Source: Triangularia verruculosa (Eukaryota; Ascomycota; Sordariomycetes; Sordariales; Podosporaceae). From it: DNA of 64,000 nucleotides. The stretch is taken from positions 62,001 to 126,000 of the forward strand of contig MU863876.1 in NCBI GenBank assembly GCA_033296885.1. Direction: 5' to 3'. The translations under genes were made by a program, and so were the position numbers. Under the pieces are notes generated by a model. It was given only the letters and a program-made list of their open reading frames with translations, searched no databases and was not told where the DNA came from. Shown here one piece after another: positions 22,298 to 34,515 of the stretch; the first letter of the stretch is position 1, and each line of letters begins with the position of its first letter.

Positions 22298-23100
22298 CGA
22301 GGGTCCGAGGTGACCGTTTTAGAGCCTGTCCGGATCCTGTACTAGACTCCCTACGGTAGAAGTGTAGCCGAATGGAATGCTACAAAGGCGAATATGGGCT
22401 CCATCGACAGACGACTTGAAGATACCTATCTTCAAAACATGTGCTCTGGCTGACACGGCCGCGCTCTTTTCTTGTTCTGGTGGTGTGTTCTCGGTCTTTG
22501 CGTGGAGTGGCTGTCGCCATTTCCCCCTTGGTCTTTGTCGAGTGCGTGTCTTGGCTCTCTTGCGGGAATCGCGGGATAACTTCATAGCGGGCACACAACA
22601 ACACGACTTTCCCCCTCCTCTGCTCTTCTTTCGTCTCTTCATCTTTGTCTTGTGCTTGTATCGTCGCTCGTCTCCTCTACCTTTGCTGGGGGGTCTGGGG
22701 TGAAGGATTGTGTTTATGTCGGGCTGGAAAGCTTAGGGACGCGATGCGCAGGGATGGTAAAGTCTATTTCGATGTCGAATGACGATTGGGCATGGCGACT
22801 GGGATTCTTAGCCGTGTTTTTGCACGCGCTAGTGGAATATTGAGCCGTTCTGGGAGGAAGGATCGAGACAAGCGGCGGCATGGAGTTCAGCTGAGACATG
22901 GGAACCAATCACGCATGGCAGCATTGAGGCTCAATTTCCACCCGAATCCAGACCATTGGGAACGCCAAGGAGATCTAGAATCGCAGTAGGGAGAGTCAAA
23001 ACAACTCCATCCCCGTCTGATGGTCGAAGATGTTGTCTTCCGTCACGCTCATTTCAGTCACTCGTTTCAAGTGCCCGTGGTCACCATCATCACCATCACG
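22298..23100. other. Intergenic region and leader of the next gene
   Basis: No gene was recognised. The last 40 bp before 23101 contain CATCATCACCATCACG just before the ATG. Confidence 0.4.
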
Positions 23101-24384
23101 ATGAAGCAGGCTCTCACGCTCCTGTCGGCCTTCACATGGCTCCAAGTCGCTTCTGCTGCCTGTTGTCGCACTAACAAGTGCTTCAAAGCCATCGCAGATC
23201 CTCTGGTCAATGGCTTGGAAGATTGCTCATCAGCGTTTGAGGCGGTCATTGTGGCACCAGAAGTCAGTACCGTTACCGAGACCGTCACAGAAATCCCAAC
23301 CGAATACGCCAGCTTGGTCGAGACAGAGGCCGTTTCGACTGCGACAGCTACTGAAGTTGTCTCGACTGAGACCCTTTTCGACACGATCAGCACGACCGTA
23401 ACGGCCACTACAACACAGACATCTGTTACGCGCGTTACCCGAGCATACGCCACGGTAACACTGACTGTCACCTCCACCACCACAGTCCCTGCCGGTGCGG
23501 CCAGTCGCATTGCGAAGCGCGCCGCTGACACCGAGCCGGCACCTACCAGCGGAACCCCGGCATCGGCCATCCCCAGCTATGCCTCAGCACACTGTCCATC
23601 ATGGGAAAAGTACACCTCAATCTGCAAATGCGCGGGGGCCACCCAGCAGACTATCACCGGCTCTGCGTCGGCCGTCACTGAGACTGTCACCTTCACTGAC
23701 AGCGCCACTACCGTCTCGGTCCCTGTCACCATCCCCATTACCACCACAATCATCGACTTGATCACTGCGACTGAAACCGATACGACAACCGATACCGCTT
23801 CCATCACCGCTACAGTCACGACCACCGTCACTGGAAACGTCCTGGTCCTCGGCTCGACAACGACCGTGACATCAACTGTCGTCTCCACCGTCACCGCCCC
23901 AACACAGATCTGCTCCAACGTGGCAACCTTCCAGGCAACAGCCAACCAACACGCCAACACTGAGCTCTACCTCTATGCCGCGCTGAACAACGGCATGAGC
24001 GGCCTCTACGGCAGCACGAGGTGGAATCCCACGGCCCCGACCAGCCAACCGCACGTGTACGATGTATACAACTGGATCCTGGACGACCAGGGCTATCTGG
24101 CTTTCATGTACAACGGCAACTTCAAAGTTAGCGCTTATGTGACCGTCGGAACGGCCGCCACCCTTCAGATGCAGATGTCGTCGAGTGCGCAGTACAGCCC
24201 TAGTTACTATGAGAGGGTGAAAGGGTGCGTTAACACGGTTACTGGGGAGTTGACGCTTGATGCGGGCGGGAGAAAGAGTGTTTTGCTGTGTGGCCAGCAG
24301 CAATTGATCTACTTGTCGAGCGGAGATGGGTCCGAGGCTGGCTTGCAGTGCACGAGGATGTACCCGAAGCTTGTCTCTGCGTAG
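23101..24384 (+). CDS. Secreted Ser/Thr-rich cell-wall protein
   Basis: A single exon, 427 residues from the ATG at 23101. An earlier in-frame ATG at 23020 adds a non-signal leader and is less likely. The signal peptide ends about residue 19 (QVASA), followed by a Cys-rich start (CCRTNKCFKAI, EDCSSAF). Two long Thr/Ser/Val blocks of TVTET, TATATEVVST and STTTVTSTVVSTVT type surround a middle part with a dibasic Kex2 site (IAKR, about residue 140) and a Cys cluster (HCPSWEKYTSICKC). The C-terminal 150 residues are globular-looking, with NNGMSGLYGSTRWNP and WILDDQGYLAFMYNG. No GPI signal is visible. Heavy O-glycosylation and a wall or matrix role are likely; enzyme activity is not suggested. 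Confidence 0.82.
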   Translation: MKQALTLLSAFTWLQVASAACCRTNKCFKAIADPLVNGLEDCSSAFEAVIVAPEVSTVTETVTEIPTEYASLVETEAVSTATATEVVSTETLFDTISTTVTATTTQTSVTRVTRAYATVTLTVTSTTTVPAGAASRIAKRAADTEPAPTSGTPASAIPSYASAHCPSWEKYTSICKCAGATQQTITGSASAVTETVTFTDSATTVSVPVTIPITTTIIDLITATETDTTTDTASITATVTTTVTGNVLVLGSTTTVTSTVVSTVTAPTQICSNVATFQATANQHANTELYLYAALNNGMSGLYGSTRWNPTAPTSQPHVYDVYNWILDDQGYLAFMYNGNFKVSAYVTVGTAATLQMQMSSSAQYSPSYYERVKGCVNTVTGELTLDAGGRKSVLLCGQQQLIYLSSGDGSEAGLQCTRMYPKLVSA

Positions 24385-25316
24385 GTAGATAAGGTCTAGA
24401 CTTTGTAATTATTACCCGGAGTTCCAATGTTCTTGATCGAGTTCCTTGGGCTGATGAAGCACAAGTGCCAACAGCACCCAAAAAGGGGCCTGGTATCTGA
24501 ATACAACCTTACCGAGCACCAACCGCATAAAGCAAACCACTGTGAGCACGATATTCTCCGACGGAGAGAGGTAAGTTGCAACGAACCCAGGATCAATTCT
24601 TGCTCTATTTTCTGTTACCCACAGCATTTCAGTCTTAACACGGACTTCCTAAGGTTGCAGTTTTGCAGTTCATCAGGGGCAGTTTTGTGATTAGGACGAC
24701 TGTTCCTAATTCAGGCCTGGGAATACTGCTGCCTAACGTACGGAGTATTCCTCCCCAGTTCAACGTCTTGGCCCAGTTGTACCAAACTCCTACCCCTGCT
24801 GTGGTGACGAATCTCCCGTCTTCACGCTCTATTAGGACATATTCCCCTTTCATCCATCGATGCGCCCTCGTATCTGCATACCGCGTCATCTTCTATGAGC
24901 AAGTAACTAAGACCACGATACTGTTACTCAACTGCAGTTTCTTCCAAAGGTAGTAATCTCATTGCTTTCTGCTTTGTGAACTCATGGAATGGATCCATAT
25001 ATCGTCTGAGGTGAGATCGTGTTGGTTCAGATAGTGACGCGTACAAATCCACCCAAACTCCAATTGTCCAATCATATCATCATGTGTTTGTTTCATGTCT
25101 CCGTCTAGAAAACATCTGAACGTTTGTCCTGCTCAGCGGTATGCATTGCATATCGAAGGATCCGCGGACGAAGAGAGACACACTCGACAATAACCTCGTC
25201 CCTAGGTAGTAAGGATGTGCTTCAGGGGTGAACTCCTTCGGGTAGTGATGATGTGATCCATCTCTCAGTTCAATCAATGGCACAATACAACGTCAAGAGA
25301 CACTTGTATAAAGAGA
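24385..25316. other. Intergenic region, no gene supported
   Basis: No domain-bearing or spliceable frame was found. Confidence 0.4.
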
Positions 25317-25323
25317 TGCTGGT
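25317..25323 (+). promoter_or_regulatory. TATA-like box of the repeat-protein gene
   Basis: TATAAAG 77 bp upstream of the ATG at 25394. Confidence 0.4.
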
Positions 25324-25393
25324 ATCCGCTGTCTTGGATCAAAACACCCAATCTCACCACACATCCAGCCCATAGCCTTCCATCTCAACAACC

Positions 25394-26206
25394 ATGAAGC
25401 TCTCCACCATCTCGACGCTAGTCGGCCTCGCCTCGACAGCCACAGCAGCCGCGATCCCGGTGCCCACCAGCATTCCGGTCGGATTCCCCGGCACACCCAG
25501 CCCGAGCCCGGTCCGGCCCGTCGGCCCCACTAGTCTTCCGGGTACCGTGACGGCGACTCGGCCTGCTACCAGCGTACCCGGGACTGTCTCAGCGACTTGG
25601 CCCGCCACCAGCGTCCCCGGGACTGTCATAGCAACCTGGCCCGCCACTAGCGTCCCCGGGACCTGGATCGCGACTAGTGTGCCCGGAACCGTCACAGCGA
25701 CTTGGCCAGCCACCAGCGGACCCGGGACTGTCACCGCGACTCGGCCTGCTACCAGCGTACCCGGGACCGTCACAGCGACTTGGCCTGCCACCAGCGTACC
25801 CGGAACCGTCACAGCGACTTGGCCTGCCACCAGCGGACCCGGGACCTGGATCGCAACCAGCGTGCCCGGAACCGTCACCGCGACCCGGCCCGGGGGCACT
25901 TGGATCGCCACTAGCATACCTGGAACAGTGACGGCAACTAGTCTGCGAGGAAGCCCGACAGCAACTCGGGTTCCCACCAGCGTGCCAGCTGTCTCTACCC
26001 GCATCGCTACCAGCGTCCGCGGTAGCCAGACAGCCACGTGGGTTGCCAGCAGCGCCCCCGGTACCACCGTCACAGTCACAGCCACTTGGGTTGCGTCGAG
26101 TGTCCCTGGTACCGTCACAGCCACTTGGATTGCGTCAAGCGTCCCTGGTACGGTGACTGCCCGCCCTACCAGCACCAGGAGAGCTCAAGTTACCACGAGG
26201 TGGTGA
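25394..26206 (+). CDS. Secreted protein made of 13-residue tandem repeats
   Basis: A single exon, 270 residues. The signal peptide ends near residue 20 (TATAA). From about residue 45 to the end the protein is built of units of the form TSVPGTVTATWPA, with variants (TSGPGTWIA, TSIPGTVTATS, SSAPGTTVTVTATWVA). The DNA shows the matching 39-bp tandem repeat, high in GC. The C-terminus (TSTRRAQVTTRW) is basic and short, with no GPI signal or transmembrane segment. Such low-complexity Pro/Thr/Gly proteins are usually wall-associated and O-glycosylated; no enzymatic function is suggested. Copy number should vary between strains, because several adjacent units are nearly identical. Confidence 0.82.
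   Translation: MKLSTISTLVGLASTATAAAIPVPTSIPVGFPGTPSPSPVRPVGPTSLPGTVTATRPATSVPGTVSATWPATSVPGTVIATWPATSVPGTWIATSVPGTVTATWPATSGPGTVTATRPATSVPGTVTATWPATSVPGTVTATWPATSGPGTWIATSVPGTVTATRPGGTWIATSIPGTVTATSLRGSPTATRVPTSVPAVSTRIATSVRGSQTATWVASSAPGTTVTVTATWVASSVPGTVTATWIASSVPGTVTARPTSTRRAQVTTRW
25500..26150 (+). repeat. 39-bp coding tandem repeat
   Basis: In-frame array of about sixteen 39-bp or deleted units, sharing the words CCCGGGACTGTC and GCGACTTGGCC(T/C)GCCACCAGC-like ends. It encodes the 13-residue unit of the protein at 25394. Confidence 0.85.
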
Positions 26207-26774
26207 GTTCCACGACAGACAAGGAATAAAACTCTTCATCGTTGGACGGGGCTGTTGACAGGACGGGACATATCACCGCTCGCACGGACGGATGATGCCG
26301 GTTTCGGAGAGGCCGTGCAATGCCTGAGACTAGTTTTACGAAGAAAAATACGGCTTGGTCCGGATCTGCTGTTTCATAGGTAGCAACGCGGGGAATTCGG
26401 TCATCAATCATTCTTTCTTGATCGCAAGCTCTCCATGTGACAGATGAAGGACAACCGAGAGATACTGTCATTCTCGTCATCATTCGAGTTTAAAATTAGA
26501 TTATCAAATACCTATGGTGTTGTATATGTGCCTGATACAGGTCTTTTCCAAAATCATCACGCCAGAAAATGAACTTGTGCATGATCAAGCAAAAACCCCG
26601 CCCAATGGAAATCCAGAGTTACTGGTAAGAGTATAAAAAAAAAGCCATCAAACAAAGCTGATGAACCGAGAGGTTGGGTATCCATGCGTATACAGTATCA
26701 TCACACTTTTTTTGGTGCAAAGCCTGAACATAAAAAAAAAGAATTCCAACTCATAGTGGCGCGGCCGTCCCGTC
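26207..26774. other. Intergenic region between converging genes
   Basis: Holds only the 3' flanks of the repeat-protein gene and the receptor gene, with several A-runs at 26634-26645 and 26730-26742. Confidence 0.4.
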
Positions 26775-28070
26775 TCATACCGACTCTCTTTCCCTCGCCT
26801 TCACCACCCCGTTCATGCTCTCCTTGCTCTCATTATCCCCCCTGAGCGTCGCATCAGTAGTGGTACCCTTCGTCACCGGCCGCAGCTCCTCTTCGCTCGT
26901 GTTGCCGTAGCATTGGGCCGTGTACCCCGATACCCCCGGCTGAAGCTTCAGCTCGCCGTTTGTCTGCTGCTCGCGGTAGTTTTGGCTCGAAAAGAGATCG
27001 GTCCGTCGGGTGAAGGATCGCCTGACCGAGATGTCGCCCTTCATCTTGAGGTTGCTCGCCTGGGTCGTCTTTGCGGTCCGCGTGAAAATGGTGATGCCGA
27101 GCTTGGCCCCGATCATCTTGACCAGGGGCTGGAGGCAGGCGAGGCAGCCGGCGGTGATGGCGAGGGCGGCTTCGACCGAGGACCAAATCGCGACGGGGGC
27201 CGTGTCCCACAAGAAATCCTCGCTGCCCAGGTGCTGGAGATACGGACCGCGAACGATCACGGCGGCGCTCGCCACGCAGCCCATTCCCATCAGGCCGATC
27301 ACGGCCGTCTTCGACTTCTTCTCCATGTTGAGATGGGCGACCACCCACGCGGGAAGCAGGGCGTAGGTCAGGTCGGTGATGACGGAAAAGACCGAGTACA
27401 GAATGGCCAGGGCCGTCAAGACATCCATGTTGATGCATTTGCCTTCCTGATCCCTGTTCCAAAAGTAGCTGATCGGCTGGCACTGGAGCATCGTTACGAA
27501 GAAGAAGGTGAGACAGCTGACGCAAGTGACGGCGCCCGCGGCGTAGATGATCCATCTGTGAAGTCGCGTGATGGTCACCCGCAGCAGGAAGTAGCCGATG
27601 GAGATCTTGACGAGAATCATGGTCCAGGAGTAGAGAATGTAGCACCAATACCATCTGAAGAATGGATCATTAGCTCAGAGGTCCCCCGCGCACAGAATTA
27701 ACTTGGTGCTCAGCCTACCTGTTCATCGCGGTGCTGTAGTTGGCCGGTTCGAGATCAGACCTGTGTTTCCCTGTTCCATAGTACACCCCGGCGTTGGAAA
27801 AGCAGCAGAAAGCGATATATGTGACCTGCGCGTTGCGAACAAGAAACGTCAAGCGTTAGCCGAGCCATTCTTTCGTTGCTTTTTTTTTGTGTCTGAGGGC
27901 CAAGAGAATCCAAGTACCGCTGAAGCCGCCATCAACCAGTCATCCAACCCAAATCCCTTCACAACTTTGGTTCGTACAAAACATCGTAGTATGCAAGTGA
28001 TGCCAGCGAGGATCGCGCCTGTCGTGTTCACGGCGAGGATTGCCGGGCCTCGATTTGGCACATCCGCCAT
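26775..28070 (-). CDS. PTH11-like seven-transmembrane receptor (fungal rhodopsin-type domain)
   Basis: Exons 28070-27918, 27825-27719 and 27654-26775 join in phase to 379 residues. The N-terminus is outside-facing, with helix 1 at AILAVNTTGAILAGITCI, then CFVRTKVVKGFGLDDWLMAAS, the conserved R..GxDDW motif of this family. Further helices include ILYSWTMILVKISIGYFLL, WIIYAAGAVTCVSCLTFF, LYSVFSVITDLTYALLPAWV, AVIGLMGMGCVASAAVI and AIWSSVEAALAITAGCLACL. The 90-residue cytoplasmic tail is charged. Members of this family sense surface and chemical cues; Magnaporthe Pth11 controls appressorium formation. No CFEM domain is present at the N-terminus. The ligand is unknown. Confidence 0.9.
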
Positions 28071-28981
28071 GGTGTCTCGGTGCGTGCGTGCGTGCGTGCG
28101 TGGAAATTGAGCGAGCCGGGGAAGAAGAGAAAAAAAAGAAAACGAACGGGTGGTGAATCGATGAATAGTCGCAGGAACGAGAATGATGAAATCCGCTTAG
28201 TCAAAAGCCACAAGCTTTTTTTCCCCTATATCCATGGACCATGGCCTAATAGCCGGTGGGAGGGGAGGTGCCGTGCTAACCCTCGCAGCCTCTCGCTGGG
28301 GACAATAGGGGGTTGAGGTGACGTTGGAAGTGTTGACGAGGGAGGTCGGAAGCAGCAACCGAGGAGAGGTCAGGTCATGGGTTGCAGGTGGTCGCGGCTC
28401 TTGAAGAGGGTGGCATTTTTTGCCCGTCTCCACGGCCATAAAACACATGGTAAGCACGCTATTTTCTCGCTATTATCGAGTGAAAACATGATCGCCTAGT
28501 CAGGGGCCGTGGTGGGTCACCTGCAGTGTCTGGACGTTTTTGGGTGGCATCGTGCTGGAGTCGGTTGATAATGGGGGGTGCTATGCTTGGTGCTATGCTT
28601 AGTGCTAACCTGCTCCGAGGCCAATGTTTGGCTCGTGTCCCCTGTGACATATCCACAGGGGGCGGAGCTGTTGGAGCCCTTTTCTCGGCGCCGGAACCAT
28701 GGCCCCACATTCGATGGCCGGTCGGAGGTGGGCGAGTGGAGCAGGTCCCGGCGATCTTCTGACGCCCCACTGCCCGAAGATGCGGCGGTGGCGGCCACGC
28801 TTCCACGTGCCTTGCATCTCGGCGGGACCCGTAGCTGTGTTGTAACGGCCAGTCCTTCTGTGCATTGCGATCTTCACACCGGGTTTTGTAGAATTTGTGG
28901 GCACATTACACTGCTACCATAGCGTCCTCGGCCCTCTTACCGGCTGCCTGCTCGGGAAGTTCGGCCGGAGATCTCGACACA
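28071..28981. other. Intergenic region
   Basis: No gene seen. A short direct repeat GGTGCTATGCTT (28577 and 28589) and a GTGC/GTGCGTGCG run at 28080-28100 occur. Confidence 0.4.
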
Positions 28982-31900
28982 TCATGCCGCGTCTGCCAAT
29001 GGGATGCCATCGTCAGCTGCACCCGGATCCTGGCCTCGATCTCGCGTGGGTTTTGTGCGAAGCTTGAACCTCCAGTGCAGCAGTTTCAGGTCCAGATGCC
29101 CCTTGACGATGTTCCAGTCGACCTGCACGAGCGCCTTTTCGAGGACATATGCCAGTACCCAAGTGCCCGCAGAGAAGAGAACAATCATGACGCCAAATTG
29201 CCAGTCGGTGGCTGAGTTCATGAAGGTGCCGTGTTGGACAGAATAGAGACCCTGCTTGGAAAGTTAGAGATTCGTTGGTCACTCAGGAGAGGAATTTTCG
29301 ACACCGACCGTGACAAATCCAAGTGGAAGATAGCCAATTGTGATGTAGGTCAAAGTCCTGATGTTGTTTCCCTGCTGTATGGTCGTCTTGTTATCCGCCA
29401 GGGCAGTCTGGGCGTCGACCACATTGGTAATAGTTGAGATCCCATCACGTAATCCAGTGACCTGTTTGATCTTGAGCTGTATCTTGTCATGCACCTCTAC
29501 GAGCATGCCGAGTCGCTTGCGGAATTCGTCAAGAACGGCATTCGAAGCCTGAACAAGTTCGGCCTCCTGATGTAACGCATCCTAGACAGCGGTGTTAGTG
29601 AGGGCGCTGTTGGCTGGATTGACACGCCTTTGGACAAAAGGCTGACACCGTGGGGTAGGTTAATGACACCTTGCAAAGAGAGTAAAACGCCTCGAAAGGA
29701 TACCTAGCTCTTTGGACGATGTGAGAGAAAGAAGACATACCTGCTTGATATGATTCTCCGTCGTGTCGTATGCCCTCTGTATCTGAGTCAACGAAGCGGA
29801 CAATTTGTCGTTGAAGATCCTCAGTGCATCCCAACCCCATAGCATTTTCTTCAATTTGGTGATCGCTTCGGCCGTACCCCACCAATCTTCAGGACCGTCA
29901 ATGAGTGTTCGATTCTTTGCACGTGGGCTGTGAGCCGATTATGTCTTCTGATTAACGTGGCGTTATGAACTCACCCTGATCTCGATGATGCCATCCAGTC
30001 GAGTGAGTATCTTGTCATACTCGACCGCCAAGGTCTCACACAGGTGGCCGAGTAGCATGAGGAAAACGAGGCATCTTGCAGTTGACGGCTGATGAATGAA
30101 CCGATCTAGAGCTGGCCGCGCATGGTTGGATATGAGCTGACTGAGATTCAAGTCCTTGATGGTAGGTGAGATGACCGAGCATATCCATAGACGACCGTCG
30201 GGGGTTCCCGTAAAGATGATAGACGATGACTGCTCCTCCATGGTGCCCCGTAGCAGCCCACTCGCAGGCCCGAATTGTGCGATGCTGTCAGGCGGGAAAA
30301 TGCCGCTTTGTCCATGCAATTCACTACCTAGAGCATGACGCTTATTTCTCCGAACCTCAATGTAAGATCGCAGAGCCCAGCTTAACATGTTAGCGATTAC
30401 TTCATGGCTACTGGCAGTTTGGCCTGACTTACTAAGAGATCGAGATGCTTGTGATCCACCCTTGTTTGCTCTCAGTGAAACGTGATATTGAGCTAAGATG
30501 ATCACTCAATCTGAATTTGGCGGCAGGTTGCCAAAGATACGAGAAGCCAGAAAGGAGAAATGGTGTCAGTGCTTCGAAGGCGCTGGACTTAGTCAGTAAG
30601 GTATGCTCTTTCACTCAGAAACAGCATTGTCATCTCACAAGATTCTATGCTTAATTCCCAAGTCAACCAGCTGAATTAACCAGGAAAACCGCATCAGTCA
30701 GCTGAGTGCAATGAATGATGTTGAGGACACACATGGAATCTTACCCGGTTATTCAGTCTCTTCTTCATAGCGATGTTCTTATCCAAATAATTCCGATATG
30801 AAGCAGTTGGGAGAACATCTCTCGCCCTACAGGAGAATCCTTTGATACGCGAGTCGAAACCAATGTCCCAGAAACTCATAAGACTCAGATCCTCGCATTT
30901 TTCATCGGAGTTCATGATGGCGAAAGGGGATATTGTTTGTGTGTCAAGTTGTTGCGGTAGATAGCGCCTGAGCATCGGTATGTCCATTACGAGGTCCCTT
31001 AGAGTAGAGTCCGGCCCGCCAAACGAGCCCTCGTGGGAGGAGGGAGCTACCACCTTGATGGTATACCAGTCCTACGCCATCGTAATATCGTCAGAATCTG
31101 TGCATAAAGTAGAGAGCCACGTTGATGGAAACAGGGGGCAACTTACAGGGAAACAAATGGTTGTTGGTCGATGTGATAGCCAATCGAATGACTTGGAATC
31201 ATCGTTCCCGTGGGAGTCGTCTATTGTCTGTAGGAGTTTGAAGATAAGGGTTTCCGTTCTGGTGGCGTCACTGGTAGCATGATCTCCTGCTGCTTTGAAT
31301 GTTTGATGCATCAGTATCTCGCTGGCAGTGAGATCGTCAGATTTGAGCGTGTCTGTTCGGCGGCCGAAAGGTTGAGGGGCATCATCATCCGCGTGAGTAG
31401 AGAACTTCTTGGGCTCCGCTGCCTGGAGCTTTCCTGTGATATGTTAGTATAGAGGCTCTGGTAACATAATAACTTCATCCCTGGGAAAGGAGAAAACATA
31501 GGCACCTTCAAACATTAGATCCAGCAAGGTGGCGCATATCATGGCGACTGGCCGAAGATCCCACCATCGCCCTATCATATCGTTATCCGCCCAGTCCCAA
31601 CTCGTCATGAAGGAGTAATCTGCCACGAGAAACTCAAACAGCCGGTCTCGGGCAGATGGAACGTTGCCGATATCTGCCACACGCAAGTATGCTTCGTGAT
31701 GAATGCACTGTAGCTCCCATGGTCCGTTGCTAAGGCCCCTCACTGTCATCCACGGCTTTGGTCCCGGTGAGAACTTGACCGTTCGTCTGCGGTCACGGAT
31801 CCGCTGTTTGGCTTGCTTCACACGAGAGACCGCCAGAGCGTAGGATCGGCTGTTGTGGCTCAAGCGGTCAAGGCCCATCTCTTCTGCTACTAGTAGAACC

Positions 31901-34059
31901 CTATCAAGTTCGTCATGGTGTGTTTTCCACCCCCCGGCATGGTTTGTTTTAAGACGTGAAACATGTTTTTCGGCTTTTTCTTGTGCGTCTCGGACCTCGT
32001 CGATGTCAAACTCCAGTCGCCTGTTTTCCGCGCTCAGCCCAACGCAAAGCAGCACGATGGAACTGAGATGGAGCCACTGGAGCACATTGCTCTTTGGTGT
32101 TGGCTGTTTATCACGGCTTGCCCGTTCCATGCCGAGCTGGTATGCAATGCCCAGCCTAGGGAAAATGATTTCGTTGGTGAAGCGTCTGGAAAATGCGCTG
32201 GGGCAAGTGCTGTACACGTACCAGGCAGCCATAGTGGCATAACAACCACGGTTGTACGACGTGTCCCAGGTAAGTCGCGATCGTTTCTCGACGCAGTGCT
32301 GAAATCTCTCCGATGATGAGCTGTCAGTGGCGTTGTTTGGAACGGCAAGAAGTAACCTTCCTGGTTTGAGATCTGTGACAAATAGCCAAGCAAGCGCTGA
32401 TTGGATTGCTTCGGTGAGCTTCTGAAGATAATCGGCCCTAATTTTCTCCAGTTGGAGGTACTGATTGAAAAAGTCTTTCTTGAGATCCCTGGTCTCAATG
32501 AAACGATGCAACTTGGCTAGAAGCCGAATTTGATAGCTGGAAGTGTGTAGGTAAGTAAAGTGTCCCGTGTTTCCTACGAAGGGTCAATGTCGACTTACAA
32601 GACGCTCTCAACATCAACGAGCTGGTACGTCATGATGTTTCCGATCAGAGCGGTTTCTGGAAACTCGTCGGCCCTGCTTGACCTGACAATTGGAACCGAT
32701 GTGACACCCAGGATCTGCTCCGCACCCCTCCCAATTACACAGAACTGGACGGCCTCGATGGCTTCGTAATTGGTGGAGCAAAGAGCAGTCCATAGCCGGT
32801 CCGTCATATTGACAGATTCACGACTGACACCGAGGTAATCGGCGACATCAGACGGAAGAGTAGGGTCATGTTGGGCCTCATCGTCGGCACGTAAGGCGTA
32901 GGTTGAGACGACATATGTGGCTTCCCCACTCCGGATGTCAACAATGTGTTCGCTCGTCAAATCGACCCATTGACCTTCCGTGGCTGCATCGTGGGGACCA
33001 CTAGGGGTGGGCTTCTGAGGTACTCCGTTGACAAAGCATGTCATTTCTAGCCTTGCACGATAGTTATTGCTTCGACAAGCAAGAGTGATGCCGTTGTCAG
33101 TGATGGTAAAGTTGTCGCTCTGAAGTATGTCCGAAGGGGATTGAGAGCATGGGCACCCAAATCGGACCGGTCCTCCCAGCTTCAAATTTGCACGTGCCAC
33201 TCCCTCCTGCTCACTGCGCTCGCGACTGGTCGTTGAGCTACCGAGTCCCAAGTTCAGACGGCAGATTTGGAAGAGAATGCCATCTTTGATAAATGAAATG
33301 GTGTCGCAACTTCCCCTATCGTTGTGGATATGCTCGCTTTCCCAGTGCTCGCTTTCCAAGTGCTCGCTTTCCCAGTGCGACAGCCCATGTTGAGCATAGG
33401 GCCAACGAAAATTAACCCATCCCTGAGTCCTTCGTGCGTTGAGATCGGCATTCCAACCCGAAAATGACGGCTTACGATGCCATGGAATTATCTCTGTTCC
33501 AAAGGTTCGATTGCTTTCCGCATACCATGGCCCTCCGCTCTGCGCTCGTGCGAGTATTGAGGCGGCGTTATCTGGATACTGGCCTCTGACAAACACAAGA
33601 CCACATGTTGAATCCGGTCTTGTAAGCTGCAGAAGCTCCCCCGATTCAGATTGCGAAGCCGTGAAACCTTCACTTCCGAAATCAAGAGTCTTGGCAGACT
33701 GAGACTGCCCAAACGTTGTGAAGGACTGACCTAATATCGTTGTAAATAAACGTTCTGTGCCAATGTAAGATGATACTTGCCTTTTGACAAGTCGGCGAGC
33801 CATTCCAGGTCCACTGTTTGCTCGTTCTCCATCACGACTGAGGTGGTGTTTAAAGGAGCATCGCGGAGGACAGAGTGCGCGTTCAGCTCGAGAACGCGAC
33901 TGTATCGGCAGTTAATATGGCCCGACCATGCCTCGCGAGGCTCTACCCCTGGTCAGCCAGACGAACATAGCCACCATCGGAAGCCGCAAGCTGCATGTCA
34001 GCTTGTGTGACGCAGGCAGTCCGAGCCTGTCCGAACTGGACAACCAATATCTCCGTCAT
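28982..34059 (-). CDS. Large CorA-like membrane protein gene with a frame-broken 5' half
   Basis: The 3' half splices cleanly: 32538-31506, 31433-31147, 31071-30745, 30670-30639, 30582-30433, 30380-29975, 29914-29741, 29581-29309 and 29251-28982. It ends in a coiled region (AYDTTENHIKQ, EVHDKIQLKIKQVTGL) and two transmembrane helices, ITIGYLPLGFVT and GVMIVLFSAGTWVLAYVLE. This is the layout of fungal CorA-like cation channel C-termini. The usual GMN loop is absent; the loop reads YSVQHGTFMNSATDW. The 5' part (34059-32600) carries plausible coding in three frames: about 34059-33950, about 33945-33734 and 33731-32600. It changes frame at a G-run (33946-33949), near 33730 and near 32520, where an extra CT sits. 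Either the gene is decaying or the assembly has small errors. The joined product would exceed 1,350 residues. Confidence 0.6.
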
Positions 34060-34515
34060 GATCGATTTGAATTGAGACCGCCATGTTGATACTGTATTTT
34101 GTGACAGATGGTTCGCTGTGAAAAAAGATATGACACAAGACCCCTGAATCAGTGGTAACTGCAATGGAACACGAAAAAGATTGCTGGTCCCAAGGTTCGA
34201 TGTTGAAAGAGTCAAGACAGTTCAAGCTTTCCGCCAAGATCCAACTGCTGATCACTGCGCCCCACAATAATTACCCCTCCCCGCTGCAGGACCCCGCGCA
34301 TTGCCCCCATATGGGTTAGGGTTATAGATATCACTGAACCTGGCATTCCACTTTTCTCGACTTGGCTCACATCACCACTGAATGCCGATAAAGTTGCTGC
34401 AATATTGTCGCTTCCTACGGCGCATTCAACCTCAATTATGGCGAGAGTTACCTACCATTTCCATCCAGCCCCAGGCCAATAAATGTACAGCGGCATCATT
34501 ACAGAAAATAGAAGA
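34060..34515. other. Spacer between two minus-strand genes
   Basis: Contains a telomere-like GGGTTAGGGTTA at 34313-34324. No gene is supported, although a second minus-strand frame (34267-33998) overlaps the start of the CorA-like gene. Confidence 0.4.

Noticed and set aside
25354..26175. Minus-strand frame of 273 codons opposite the repeat protein
   Set aside because: The tandem repeat has no stops in several frames. Only the plus-strand frame has a signal peptide and promoter.
26913..27701. Plus-strand frame of 262 codons opposite the PTH11-like receptor
   Set aside because: The receptor on the minus strand has transmembrane helices and consistent introns; the opposite frame has neither.
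33998..34267. 90-codon minus-strand frame overlapping the start of the CorA-like gene
   Set aside because: Plausible composition, but it overlaps another candidate start frame and no splice link to downstream exons could be made.
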